A stretch of 58,697 nt of DNA. Origin: Prevotella sp. (GTDB taxonomy: Bacteria; Bacteroidota; Bacteroidia; Bacteroidales; Bacteroidaceae). Below are positions 25,946 through 35,477 of the stretch, piece after piece (the stretch's first letter is position 1; each line of letters starts with the position of its first letter). Below the pieces are notes generated by a model, which was given only the letters and a program-made list of their open reading frames with translations, did no database searches and was not told where the DNA came from. The translations under genes were made by a program, and so were the position numbers. Location of the stretch: contig JAHHQW010000007.1 in assembly GCA_020026195.1 (NCBI GenBank), positions 1 through 58,697 on the forward strand. The letters are read 5' to 3'.

Positions 25946-27721
25946 ATGAACATGTACAGATTATTTCTAACAACACTCCTTGCCTTCACACTGACAGGCT
26001 CTAAAGCACAGGAAAACAGTGATGTCGATTACACAAAGGGAGTTTTTGTTGTAAACGAGGATTGGTACGGACATAACAACAGTACCATTAATTTTCTTAC
26101 CGATGAAGGCGAATGGTATTACCGCGTGTTTCAGGAAGAGAACCCGGGACATGAATTAGGCTGTACCAGTCAGTACGGAACTATCTACGGCAACAGGATG
26201 TATATCGTGTCTAAACAGGATAAAGATCCGGGTGCCACCATCACGGGAAGCCGCTTCGTTGTATGCGACGCCACTACAATGAAACTTATTAAGGAATTCC
26301 AGTTCATCTCAAATGATGAGAAGAAGAAGTCGTCTACCGACGGTCGTTTCTTCCTTCCTGTTGACGAACATAAGGGATACTTAGGAACCAACAACGGTAT
26401 TTGGATGTTCAATATGGACAATCTTACCATAGAAGGTCAGATTAAAGGAACACACAATGAAAACGAAGATGGTTACGGTTCAATGTATAAGGGACAGATG
26501 GGCACGATGGTTCGTGCAAACGATTATGTATTCGCTGTTCATCAGCAGACGGGAATATTAGTAATCGATGCCAAAGCTGACACTATTGTGAATGTGATTA
26601 AAGCTCCGGTGGAGGAAGTAAACGGCAAGGATGTTCAGCGTGGTTTCGGTTCGATAATCATGTCTAAAGACGGTATGTTATGGGCCAGCGTTGCAAAGGA
26701 CGTTTCAGGAAATGGTGATGCCGTACCTTATATGTTACGCATAGACCCTTACACATTCGACGTTAAAAGAATTGACATTCCGCAGGAAGAAGGAATCGAT
26801 CTGATTCCTAATTCATGGTATGCATGGACTGCTGATGGTTTCTGTGCATCAAACAAGGAGAATAAGATTTATTGGAAAAATCTTCCCAGTGGCGGAACAT
26901 GGTTCTCAAGTAACAAAATCTTTGGTTACGACATAGATAATAATAAATTCTTCCAGGTAATCGACTTAACAACATCTGAAGGCAACTGGAATATCTATGG
27001 AACAGGATTCCGTATACATCCTGTAACCGATGAAATCTATGCTTTCCTTTATCACGACTTCCAGAATCCGGTAAACGAGATTGCACGTATAAGTACAGAC
27101 GGTAAGGTGCTGCAGGAATATCCTATGATTGATAACTACTGGTTCCCCGCACTGCCGGTATTCCCCGACAATGCCGAACCTGTTGTTTCTGACAAGTTCC
27201 CGACACAGATTGTACTTGACGAAAACAATCCTGAGTATAAGCTCCACCTTGGCAGCATGGTGACAGACGAGGATAATATGAATGCTGCAATAGTAAAATA
27301 TGTTGCTGCCATTACTCCCGAGAACTCTCAGATTTCTGCTTTCGTACGCAACGACTCGCTGATAGTATGCAAAAAAGGCGATGGCAAGATAATGGAGAAT
27401 ACAGAGATTGAAGTAAGATTCAACTCTAACGGCAAGGTAGTGTCACGCAATGTAAGCGTAACCGACAACAGCGATACAGGTATTGAAAACGTTTCAGAAA
27501 GTATAATGTCTGTTTATCCTAACCCTGCTACTTCATATGTATGTATTAACACCGAAAGCACTGCAAAGGTAAGTTTCTACAACATCGGAGGTACATGTGT
27601 TAAACAGGTTACTGTAAACGGTAGAGAACCTATCGACATCAGTTCGCTTTCTGACGGTATCTATATGTTACACATCGATGCCGAAGGAAAGACATGTACA
27701 ATCAAGCTTGTAAAACATTAA
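25946..27721 (+). CDS. T9SS-exported beta-propeller protein (DUF5074/YncE-like), cobalamin-regulated
   Basis: A 591-residue secreted protein. Signal peptide 1-21 (ending GSKAQ). Residues about 30-420 read as a beta-propeller of the DUF5074/YncE type ('GVFVVNEDWYGHNNSTINFL', 'GTNNGIWMFNMDNL', 'GSIIMSKDGMLWASV', 'RIHPVTDEIYAF'), the same class as the B12-binding BtuG surface lipoproteins. A beta domain spans about 420-505 and a type A T9SS sorting domain 510-591 ('VYPNPATSYV', 'LSDGIYMLHI', ending TIKLVKH). It starts 11 bases after the previous gene and shares its riboswitch. B12 binding is inferred from the propeller and the regulation. Confidence 0.82.
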   Translation: MNMYRLFLTTLLAFTLTGSKAQENSDVDYTKGVFVVNEDWYGHNNSTINFLTDEGEWYYRVFQEENPGHELGCTSQYGTIYGNRMYIVSKQDKDPGATITGSRFVVCDATTMKLIKEFQFISNDEKKKSSTDGRFFLPVDEHKGYLGTNNGIWMFNMDNLTIEGQIKGTHNENEDGYGSMYKGQMGTMVRANDYVFAVHQQTGILVIDAKADTIVNVIKAPVEEVNGKDVQRGFGSIIMSKDGMLWASVAKDVSGNGDAVPYMLRIDPYTFDVKRIDIPQEEGIDLIPNSWYAWTADGFCASNKENKIYWKNLPSGGTWFSSNKIFGYDIDNNKFFQVIDLTTSEGNWNIYGTGFRIHPVTDEIYAFLYHDFQNPVNEIARISTDGKVLQEYPMIDNYWFPALPVFPDNAEPVVSDKFPTQIVLDENNPEYKLHLGSMVTDEDNMNAAIVKYVAAITPENSQISAFVRNDSLIVCKKGDGKIMENTEIEVRFNSNGKVVSRNVSVTDNSDTGIENVSESIMSVYPNPATSYVCINTESTAKVSFYNIGGTCVKQVTVNGREPIDISSLSDGIYMLHIDAEGKTCTIKLVKH

Positions 27722-27747
27722 TTTAACAAGACTGTATAAAATTTATA

Positions 27748-27778
27748 CGGAGCACATAACCTGATGTTATGTGCTCCG
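27748..27778 (+). terminator. Terminator of the riboswitch-controlled pair
   Basis: Perfect 13-bp stem (CGGAGCACATAAC / GTTATGTGCTCCG) with a five-base loop, followed by seven T. Located 27 bases after the stop at 27721. Confidence 0.93.
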
Positions 27779-27785
27779 TTTTTTA

Positions 27786-28102
27786 TGTTGGGCAAAATTG
27801 TAGTGAACAAAAAGACTATCTGATTGTTATAATCATTGCGGCTGCATCTTCATACCGAAATATTCTAAAATTCACATTATCATCATTTTATAATGAATAA
27901 GCAAAATCAAAGCTTTGTTTTTCATTTCGCATTCTTTCCCTGGAAAAGGCTTTCAAAGGCACATTTTCTTATTCAATATATTTTCATGGCAGACAGACTA
28001 TGAAAGTCAATACACGTGTAAAAACAAACGTCATCATGTATGATAGTTTATGAACTTACGTGTGACTGTAAGTGAATTAACGTATAATACTTTTGTTAAA
28101 TA
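27786..28102. other. Intergenic stretch between convergent operons
   Basis: No coding frame with support. It contains ACACGTGT-like motifs near 28013-28022 and 28058-28065 that also occur in the 43.5-43.9 kb gap. Nothing else is recognisable. Confidence 0.4.
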
Positions 28103-28110
28103 AAAAAATA

Positions 28111-28138
28111 CCGGCATCAGTAGAACTACCAATGCCGG
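28111..28138 (-). terminator. Terminator of the btuB operon
   Basis: On the minus strand a 12-bp stem with two G-U wobbles (CCGGCATTGGTA / TACTGATGCCGG) and a four-base loop is followed by TATTTTTTT. It begins 25 bases after the stop at 28164. Confidence 0.88.
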
Positions 28139-28163
28139 CCATAATATACTTAATATTACTGTA

Positions 28164-29447
28164 CTATCTATTACGTGATTCTATTTTATTAAGTGCGTTT
28201 TCATATTGTCTCTGCAATTCTCCTTCAATATCAGGAAGACGTTCTCCCTCTACATCAATATGAAGATCGCGTGCACGAATAATCTCTGTAGAAGTCTCGC
28301 CTATTCTTCCGCACTGCTGATTAACTGCGGTATACACCTTGATAAAGTCTACTCCTGGCAGATGTACCTTATTGCCGTCTGCATCTACAGCCCAGTCAAT
28401 GTCAAAACTTATAAGGTCTTTAAACTGATTAGGATGATTGTCTACATATCCCCACTCATAAGAATAAAGTACATAGTACTGTCCGAAACCGCTTTCGTCC
28501 CTGCCATTGTTCTTAAGGCATGTTCCGCTAAACGTAAGTTTGTCGTCCTTAAGCCATCCGGGAAAATATTCCTGATCGTGGAATTTATTGTGAGCTATAT
28601 ATCCCTCTTCTCCGTAATTGTCCGTCCAACGTATATATTCTGAGTCATTTATACCAGAACTCATATCGGGCACAGGCTTATGATTAGGGTCAGGACGGCT
28701 GTAGGTTATACTGTAATTTTTGCGAGTCTCAGGTTTGTAGTATTCGCTGCCTGCAAGTTCGTACCACTCATCATCTGGCTGTCCGTTCTGATTCTTATCA
28801 AAAGAAACCATTACGATACCGGGTTCGCAGCTTCCGCCCTTCTTCTCTTTATAGGCATCTATGTCAGAATAAAAAGAGTTTCCATATATTGAAAAATCTT
28901 TCTTGCCCTTTACATTTATCATCGTATGGTCGAATCCGAAGATTACATATCCTCCATATCCTCCTAAAGATATCATTACATCATTGGTTCCGGATATATT
29001 CTCCTCGACCTTCTTTATCATGTCTTCTTTTGTCTCTCCCTTTATGTACTCTGGCATTGTATTGACAAACTGCCCCGGAGCCGGACAGTAGTCGTAAACC
29101 TTAGATAGGTATGCGCTATACTCCACTTCCTCGTGCACCACGTTAAACAAGAAATCGTGTCTGTAAGGTGTTTCAGAGTCGATAATCTCAAATGTCATCT
29201 TGTATGTTCCGGTATCCTGGGCTAAAAAGATATAATCTCTTTCTGTCGATACGACCGAATCTTTACCATTGTGGTGAAGAGTCCATCTGTACTCGTCGCC
29301 AGTAAAAGCAGGTTGCAGAAGACATGACTTCATACGCGGAATGAAATACACATCGTCTATGCCAAGACTCACCATCTGTGTATTATCTCCGGTACACGAA
29401 GCAGTGAGTGCAAGAACTGCCAACATACTATATATCAGTTTCTTCAT
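28164..29447 (-). CDS. Surface lipoprotein of the btuB operon
   Basis: A 427-residue lipoprotein: signal with TASC, lipidated at about Cys18. An N-terminal immunoglobulin/PKD-like domain (about 25-110: 'FTGDEYRWTLHHNG', 'YIFLAQDTGTYKMTFEI') is followed by a large domain (110-415) with 'NDVMISLGGYGGYVIFGFDHT', 'QNGQPDDEWYELAGSEY' and 'VDFIKVYTAVNQQCG'. I recall this architecture as a companion of cobalamin receptors in Bacteroidetes, annotated cell surface protein. Last gene of the btuB-btuG-like operon, seven bases after its neighbour. A role in corrinoid binding is inferred from context. The Asn/Asp-rich 'DKNQNGQPDDE' could bind calcium. Confidence 0.75.
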   Translation of the reverse strand: MKKLIYSMLAVLALTASCTGDNTQMVSLGIDDVYFIPRMKSCLLQPAFTGDEYRWTLHHNGKDSVVSTERDYIFLAQDTGTYKMTFEIIDSETPYRHDFLFNVVHEEVEYSAYLSKVYDYCPAPGQFVNTMPEYIKGETKEDMIKKVEENISGTNDVMISLGGYGGYVIFGFDHTMINVKGKKDFSIYGNSFYSDIDAYKEKKGGSCEPGIVMVSFDKNQNGQPDDEWYELAGSEYYKPETRKNYSITYSRPDPNHKPVPDMSSGINDSEYIRWTDNYGEEGYIAHNKFHDQEYFPGWLKDDKLTFSGTCLKNNGRDESGFGQYYVLYSYEWGYVDNHPNQFKDLISFDIDWAVDADGNKVHLPGVDFIKVYTAVNQQCGRIGETSTEIIRARDLHIDVEGERLPDIEGELQRQYENALNKIESRNR

Positions 29448-29453
29448 ATATCG

Positions 29454-30614
29454 TTAATTTTGATTTCTATTGAGGAATGTCATGTGTGCCGGTATATCAC
29501 CAGTACGTACACCCCACTTACGTTTTCCATATTTATCGTAACAATAAAGCGTACCGCTCGATACATAGTTCTTGGCATCGGTTACGTAAATGTCTTTCGT
29601 AACAGGATGCACCATTATACCATACGGCACTCTTATGTCGGACTCTGTACCATCTGTAATGAAGTTCTTGCTTATTACCTTCTTGGTTCGTACATCGATT
29701 ATTCCGTACGATATGGTATTACTCTGAGTATTCACGCTCCATTCGGTACTGTAATAATATAGCGAGTCACCGCTGATGCACATGTTAGAACAAGGAATGT
29801 TAAGTGTATCGGTAACTACCATCTCATTATATCCTTTGCGCTTCTGCATGACATAGAGATTGGAATGAACGTCGTCAAAGTTTCCTCGAGAAGTAACCCA
29901 CAGTTTACCATACTTGTCGGCACGAATACGTCCGAGGTTTATACCTACCGGTATCTTCTCTACCTGCTTAAATCTGTTAATCTCTATCACAGATACCGTA
30001 TTGTCGTAATTAGGGGCACGGTATCCTCCGGAATTGGCTACATATATATACTCGCCCATTATTTCTAACTCATCGGGCTGGTAACCTACTATGACCTTAC
30101 CATCAATGTTCATCGTTGCAGTATCTACACGATACACTGCACCACGCGGTGCATCCGGATCTATCTGTACAGGACCTACGTAAGACGACACATAAGCCTT
30201 GCCTCGATGAAACCTTATGTAACGGCAGTTGGGAATGTCTATCTGCGTTATTCGTTTTGCAGTGCGTGCATCAAGTACCTCTACCTTATGCGAACAGTTT
30301 ACAACAACATATAGTTTGCTGCCGTATACCTGTATGTCATTACCCACGTCACCGAGTTCTTTCACCACATTAGGATTTCGTTCCGAATAGATATTTCGTA
30401 TGTAATATCCGTTCACGAAGTCGAGATAATCTAACGTACATTTATTACTTCCCATGTTACCTTCGTTTACAAGGTACATTCCCATTGGGTCGGCCTGCGG
30501 ATTTATCTCTCCAGTAATTATCTCATATTCTGATGGCACTACTATTTCGTCTTCCCTACACGAAAACATCAAGAGGGTAAGCAGCGATATGATTCCTAAA
30601 GTACACTTTCTCAT
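29454..30614 (-). CDS. btuG: BtuG-like surface beta-propeller lipoprotein
   Basis: A 386-residue lipoprotein (signal ending FSC, lipidated at about Cys19) with a YncE-type seven-bladed beta-propeller over residues about 45-380: 'GMYLVNEGNMGSNKCTL', 'YVVVNCSHKVEVLD', 'YVANSGGY', 'GKLWVTSRG', 'IMVHPVTKDIYV'. BtuG proteins bind vitamin B12 very tightly and hand it to BtuB. It overlaps btuB by four bases, the expected arrangement. The symbol is assigned by architecture and position; B12 binding has not been shown for this protein. Confidence 0.82.
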   Translation of the reverse strand: MRKCTLGIISLLTLLMFSCREDEIVVPSEYEIITGEINPQADPMGMYLVNEGNMGSNKCTLDYLDFVNGYYIRNIYSERNPNVVKELGDVGNDIQVYGSKLYVVVNCSHKVEVLDARTAKRITQIDIPNCRYIRFHRGKAYVSSYVGPVQIDPDAPRGAVYRVDTATMNIDGKVIVGYQPDELEIMGEYIYVANSGGYRAPNYDNTVSVIEINRFKQVEKIPVGINLGRIRADKYGKLWVTSRGNFDDVHSNLYVMQKRKGYNEMVVTDTLNIPCSNMCISGDSLYYYSTEWSVNTQSNTISYGIIDVRTKKVISKNFITDGTESDIRVPYGIMVHPVTKDIYVTDAKNYVSSGTLYCYDKYGKRKWGVRTGDIPAHMTFLNRNQN

Positions 30615-32617
30615 AGTTCTACTGTCAATGAAAATTTGTAATTACGCTTAGGCATAGGATAATTGAGTATAACGTCATAATCCTGACTGAACAGGTTGTT
30701 TACTTCAAATGCGGCCTTTACCATACCAAACTTAAACTGCAGGTCTTTAGATATCGAGATATCGTGCGTATACCAAGGCTGTGTGTAATTGTAGCGGATA
30801 TTCTCCTGCTGATTGTAACGTTCGCCCACATAGATGAAGCTGTAGTTGAAATTCCATCCTCTATAAGACATCTGTGCCACAGCTGACGTGCTGTTCCATG
30901 GAATGTATGGTATCTGGTCGCCATAGTATGTGTCGGACGGATCTGTAAAGTCTTGTGCCTGCTGATATGTGTACTGCGCACGTAATGTAACAAAGAGATC
31001 ACGTACAGGACTTATCGTTGCCTCGGTACTTACGTCTACACCTTTAATTTCCACATTACCGAGGTTAAGCATGGTCCATCTGAACTGCTGTCCCTTGGGA
31101 TATGCAATGATTTTATCCTTAACTTTATTGAAATATCCGTCTGCCTGTATTTTGAAACGTCTGAATAGTCCGTTATTCCAATATTTTATATATGAGAATC
31201 CGGCATCATACTGTGTGACGTATTCGGGATTAAGTTTAGAGTTTCCCATATCGGCATAATAAAGGTCGTTGAAAGTCGGCATACGGAATATCTTTTTATA
31301 GAATGCACGTATGTTGAAATTCTCGTTTTTAAAAGGTTTGTACGATGCAAACACTGCCGGTGTGAAGACGTGACGTGATTTTGGTTTTACTCCTTCTTCA
31401 ACGACATCGTTTACAAATGTTCCGAGACAGCTTGCCTGCATCTTTACCGGACCAAGACGCAGTGCCGTGGCAGCCGAAACGAGATTAGTGAAGCGTTCGG
31501 GGAACACGAAACCAGTCATGTCGCATTTCATTTCATTCCATTGAAAATCGTATGAAAGCGAAACATCCCATATAGGAAGTATTGAATATACATTTGCAGA
31601 AGATACATATACTTCACGCTGTCTGTACAGGTTGTCCACATGGATAAGTTTATCATCGTTGTTTACATAATGTGTGCGATAAAATGCATACTTGGTGCTC
31701 AGTCGTGTCTTGTACTTATCGGTTACGTCCTTTACAATAGAGCCCTGCATAAATGAGTTGTTATCCCATACTCGCTCGCCACGTCGCCATACATTGTTTA
31801 CGATGGCTCCCGGAATACCTCGTTCAGAATTATAATTATAGAACTTCATATTCCAAGAACCTCCATTTATTTTTCCATAAAGACCGGCTTCTAATCTTGT
31901 GGCATTGATGTCACCGTTCTGACGTACTGCCGTAGTGTCGTATGCCACCTCGCCAGCAGGATTAATTCTTCTGTAACGGAACTTATACTTTCCGCTGGCA
32001 TTAAGCCATTCGGCACTGAATGCTGCCGATACGTTATCTGAAATCTTATGTTCAAAAAGTACTGAAGGATTTATTACATCAAATGATCCTGTCTTTATCG
32101 TAGCCCTTATGTTCGTTACTCTGTTTCCTATAAACTTCGGACGACGAGAACGGAGGTACAGTGTTCCTGCTGCACCAAAGTCTTTTGCAGATTGAAAGAT
32201 ATCACTTTTTTGTCCGTTAAACAACGATATAGACTCTATGTTATCAAGCGAATACATTCCTAAATCCACCTGTCCGTTCTGTGCATTACTTAGCTCGATA
32301 CCATCATAGAATACACCCATATGGTTTGTTCCCATACTTCGTATGTTTACTGTTTTTATACCACCGACACCTCCGTAATCTTTCAGCTGAACGCCAGAGA
32401 AATAACGCAGCGCATCCGCCACAGTATGACTGTTAAGGTTCTTTAGTTCCTTTCCAGACAATTTCTGTGAAGGTATTACTTCTTTATACTCCGATCCTTG
32501 CGAGGTAATTGTTACTTCCTGCAGTTTTTGTATCGAATCAAGTTTATTCTGAGCATTTGTCGTTACTGTGGAAAAAAGTAACAGCATACAGACAAAAAAT
32601 TTATTCTTCGAAATCAT
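30611..32617 (-). CDS. btuB: TonB-dependent outer-membrane receptor, probable cobalamin transporter BtuB
   Basis: A 668-residue receptor. Signal peptide about 1-22 (ending TNA), a plug domain (about 35-160: 'VADALRYFSGVQLKDYGG', 'VNIRSMGTNHMGVFYDG') and a barrel to the C-terminus ('YKFSLTVEL'). The annotation as a B12 receptor rests on the overlapping BtuG-like gene and the nearby riboswitch. The start at 32617 is preferred: the open frame extends to 32671, but a promoter at 32641-32672 covers that part, so the longer starts would precede the transcript. The leader is then only about 15-20 bases, so there is no riboswitch on this operon. Confidence 0.88.
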   Translation of the reverse strand: MISKNKFFVCMLLLFSTVTTNAQNKLDSIQKLQEVTITSQGSEYKEVIPSQKLSGKELKNLNSHTVADALRYFSGVQLKDYGGVGGIKTVNIRSMGTNHMGVFYDGIELSNAQNGQVDLGMYSLDNIESISLFNGQKSDIFQSAKDFGAAGTLYLRSRRPKFIGNRVTNIRATIKTGSFDVINPSVLFEHKISDNVSAAFSAEWLNASGKYKFRYRRINPAGEVAYDTTAVRQNGDINATRLEAGLYGKINGGSWNMKFYNYNSERGIPGAIVNNVWRRGERVWDNNSFMQGSIVKDVTDKYKTRLSTKYAFYRTHYVNNDDKLIHVDNLYRQREVYVSSANVYSILPIWDVSLSYDFQWNEMKCDMTGFVFPERFTNLVSAATALRLGPVKMQASCLGTFVNDVVEEGVKPKSRHVFTPAVFASYKPFKNENFNIRAFYKKIFRMPTFNDLYYADMGNSKLNPEYVTQYDAGFSYIKYWNNGLFRRFKIQADGYFNKVKDKIIAYPKGQQFRWTMLNLGNVEIKGVDVSTEATISPVRDLFVTLRAQYTYQQAQDFTDPSDTYYGDQIPYIPWNSTSAVAQMSYRGWNFNYSFIYVGERYNQQENIRYNYTQPWYTHDISISKDLQFKFGMVKAAFEVNNLFSQDYDVILNYPMPKRNYKFSLTVEL

Positions 32618-32640
32618 ATTATGTATCATTTTCAAGTATG

Positions 32641-32672
32641 CAAAATTACTACTTTTGATTATCATCTGCAAA
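32641..32672 (-). promoter_or_regulatory. Promoter of the btuB operon
   Basis: Minus-strand TTTG (32669-32672), 20-bp spacer, TAATTTTG (32641-32648). It lies immediately upstream of the btuB start and decides the choice of start codon. Confidence 0.8.
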
Positions 32673-32747
32673 ATTATCTTTGGTTAAAGATGTGACTTGA
32701 AAGCTTTTATATAAATATGTACATTCTTTAATTACGTACATATACAA

Positions 32748-32790
32748 TTTATCCCAGACCGTCAGTTCTTAACTGATAATCTGGGATAAA
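32748..32790 (-). terminator. Hairpin after alaS
   Basis: Nested inverted repeats: an 11-bp outer stem (TTTATCCCAGA / TCTGGGATAAA) and an inner 6-bp stem (TCAGTT / AACTGA), 26 bases after the alaS stop. The T-run is poor, but position and strength suggest a terminator. Confidence 0.7.
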
Positions 32791-32816
32791 CATACTTGTA
32801 ATATTATAGTTATTAT

Positions 32817-35438
32817 TTACAATGCTGCAAGTTCGAGAACCTTATCGGTTGCAGAAAGAAGACCATCTACATTCTTACCACCTGCCTGTGCAAAGTGAGG
32901 CTGACCGCCACCACCGCCCTGGATTAACTTAGCGGCTTCGCGAACCATCTTACCTGCATTTAAGTCGTGCGACTTAACAACGTCTTCGCTAATGACTACT
33001 GTAAGCATTGGCTTGTCTTCGTATGTACTTCCGATAACACAGAACATATTCTCGGGAAGTGCCTCGCGAATCTTGAATGCAATGTTCTTTGCTGTTATTG
33101 GAGATATGGGGAGAACTGTCTTTATAACCTTTACTCCGTTTATTTCCTTAGCCTTGCTGATGAGAGCTTCTTTTGCACGTTCTACAGCCTCAGCCTCGTA
33201 CTTCTCCATGTTCTTCTTCATTGCATCGTGCTCGTCAATGTATTTTGCAATAACACCTCTGAGGTCCTTTGCATTGTTAAAGAGTTCACGAATACCCTTG
33301 AGTAAGTCTTCCATTCCGTACATAAGAGTCTCGCAACCCTTACCAGTCTTTGCTTCAATACGACGGATTCCTGCTGCTACAGAACCTTCAGAAACAATCT
33401 TAAACATTCCGATGTTTCCTGTAGAATGTGCGTGGATACCACCGCAGAACTCAATACTCGGACCGAACTTAACTACACGAACCTTATCACCATATTTCTC
33501 ACCAAAGAGTGCAACAGCACCTAACTTCTTTGCTTCCTCAATAGGAAGGTCTCGGTATTCGCATATATTGATATCCTGACGGATAAGATCATTTACTATT
33601 TTCTCAACCTCGCGGATTTCTTCATCTGTAACTTTCTGGAAGTGTGAGAAGTCGAAACGCAGAGTATCAGGTGATACCAAAGAACCCTTCTGCTCTACAT
33701 GATCGCCAAGTACTTTCTTCAGTGCATAATCAACAAGGTGAGTTGCTGTATGGTTTGCTGCACTGGCAGCACGAGCATCAGTATCAACATAAGCCATAAA
33801 GTCAGCCTCGAGATTCTCAGGAAGTTTCTTTACGATATGTATTGACTGTCCGTTTTCACGACGTGTATCAATTACGTCAATTGTCTCAGAGTCATTAACA
33901 AGTACACCGGTATCACCTACCTGTCCACCCATTTCACCATAGAACGGTGTGTAATCGAGAACAACTTCGAAGAATGTGTTCTTCTTCTGTGTCACCTTAC
34001 GGTAACGAAGAATCTTACATGTATATTCTGTATAGTCGTAACCGACGAACTGCTGCTCACCTTCACGGATTGTCATCCAGTCTGAATTCTCAACGGCAGC
34101 GGCATTACGTGCACGTTCCTTCTGTTTCTGCATCTCAACGCCGAAACCGTTTTCGTCTACAGTATATCCGTTTTCACGACAGATAAGTTCTGTAAGATCA
34201 AGAGGGAATCCGTATGTATCGAAGAGTTTGAACGCCTGTGCACCATCGAGCTGTGTCTTACCATCCTTCTTCATCTCTTCCATAGCATCGTTCAACAGAG
34301 AGATACCATTAGACAATGTGCGGAGGAATGAATCTTCTTCTTCCTTTATTACCTTTGTGATAAGTTCGCGCTGTGCGGGAAGTTCAGGATATGCATCTCC
34401 CATTTCGTCAATAAGTACGGGAAGAAGCTGATACATGAATGATTCTCTGCGACCGAGGAATGTATAACCATAACGTACGGCACGACGGAGGATTCGACGG
34501 ATTACATATCCAGCCTTGGCATTGCTCGGTAACTGACCATCAGCAATTGAGAATGCAACAGCTCTGAGGTGGTCTGCAACGACACGCATTGCAACGTCTA
34601 TCTTCTCTTCCTTACCGTATTCTTTGCCTGTGAGGCGTGCTATTTCTTTAATGATAGGCTGGAATATATCAGTATCATAGTTAGATGTCTTTCCCTGGAG
34701 TGAACGAACAAGGCGTTCGAATCCCATTCCAGTATCAATAACCTTCATAGGCAGAGGATTAAGTGAACCATCAGCCTTACGGTTATACTGCATGAACACG
34801 ATGTTCCATATTTCAATTACCTGAGGATGATCTTTGTTTACAAGATTCTGTCCTGGAACCTGTGCCTTCTCTTCTTCAGAACGTGAGTCGAGGTGAATCT
34901 CAGAACACGGACCGCATGGACCTGTATCGCCCATCTCCCAGAAGTTATCATGCTTGTTTCCATTAATGATGTGGTCGGCAGGAAGATGTTTTGCCCAATA
35001 AGATGCTGCTTCGTCATCACGAGGCAGTCCTTCTTCGGTTGCACCTTCAAATACCGTAGCATAAAGATTCTTAGGATCAAGGTGCAATACATCAACGAGG
35101 TATTCCCATGCCATATCTATAGCACCTTCTTTAAAATAATCTCCGAAGCTCCAGTTTCCGAGCATCTCGAACATTGTATGGTGGTATGTATCGTGTCCTA
35201 CTTCTTCCAAGTCATTGTGCTTGCCGCTTACTCTCAGACATTTCTGTGAGTCAGTAGCTCTGCGTGACTTTGGTTCTCGTGTGCCGAGAATAATATCCTT
35301 AAACTGGTTCATACCAGCATTAGTGAACATAAGTGTTGGGTCGTCTTTAATCACCATAGGTGCCGACGGAACGATAAGATGTCCTTTGCTTTCAAAGTAT
35401 TTTTTAAATGATTCGCGGATTTCTTTAGCAGTCATCAT
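32817..35438 (-). CDS. alaS: Alanine-tRNA ligase
   Basis: An 873-residue class II synthetase. The catalytic core occupies 1-240 ('FTNAGMNQFKDIILG', 'GDTGPCGPCSEIH'), the tRNA-recognition region about 240-450, and the editing domain about 550-710, with zinc ligands in 'HTATHLVDYAL' and 'CGGIHAHSTGNIG'. A coiled-coil region (about 725-770) and the C-Ala domain with 'GGGGGQPHFAQAGGK' complete the protein. All parts are intact. Two ATGs start the frame (35438 and 35435). The promoter at 35482-35513 overlaps that of the divergent merR gene. Confidence 0.97.
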   Translation of the reverse strand: MMTAKEIRESFKKYFESKGHLIVPSAPMVIKDDPTLMFTNAGMNQFKDIILGTREPKSRRATDSQKCLRVSGKHNDLEEVGHDTYHHTMFEMLGNWSFGDYFKEGAIDMAWEYLVDVLHLDPKNLYATVFEGATEEGLPRDDEAASYWAKHLPADHIINGNKHDNFWEMGDTGPCGPCSEIHLDSRSEEEKAQVPGQNLVNKDHPQVIEIWNIVFMQYNRKADGSLNPLPMKVIDTGMGFERLVRSLQGKTSNYDTDIFQPIIKEIARLTGKEYGKEEKIDVAMRVVADHLRAVAFSIADGQLPSNAKAGYVIRRILRRAVRYGYTFLGRRESFMYQLLPVLIDEMGDAYPELPAQRELITKVIKEEEDSFLRTLSNGISLLNDAMEEMKKDGKTQLDGAQAFKLFDTYGFPLDLTELICRENGYTVDENGFGVEMQKQKERARNAAAVENSDWMTIREGEQQFVGYDYTEYTCKILRYRKVTQKKNTFFEVVLDYTPFYGEMGGQVGDTGVLVNDSETIDVIDTRRENGQSIHIVKKLPENLEADFMAYVDTDARAASAANHTATHLVDYALKKVLGDHVEQKGSLVSPDTLRFDFSHFQKVTDEEIREVEKIVNDLIRQDINICEYRDLPIEEAKKLGAVALFGEKYGDKVRVVKFGPSIEFCGGIHAHSTGNIGMFKIVSEGSVAAGIRRIEAKTGKGCETLMYGMEDLLKGIRELFNNAKDLRGVIAKYIDEHDAMKKNMEKYEAEAVERAKEALISKAKEINGVKVIKTVLPISPITAKNIAFKIREALPENMFCVIGSTYEDKPMLTVVISEDVVKSHDLNAGKMVREAAKLIQGGGGGQPHFAQAGGKNVDGLLSATDKVLELAAL

Positions 35439-35477
35439 ATCTTTATATATTTATTTAATTTAATTCGGTACAAAATT

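Noticed and set aside
32618..32816. A second cobalamin riboswitch upstream of btuB
   Set aside because: None of the conserved blocks is present, and a consensus promoter directly abuts the start codon.
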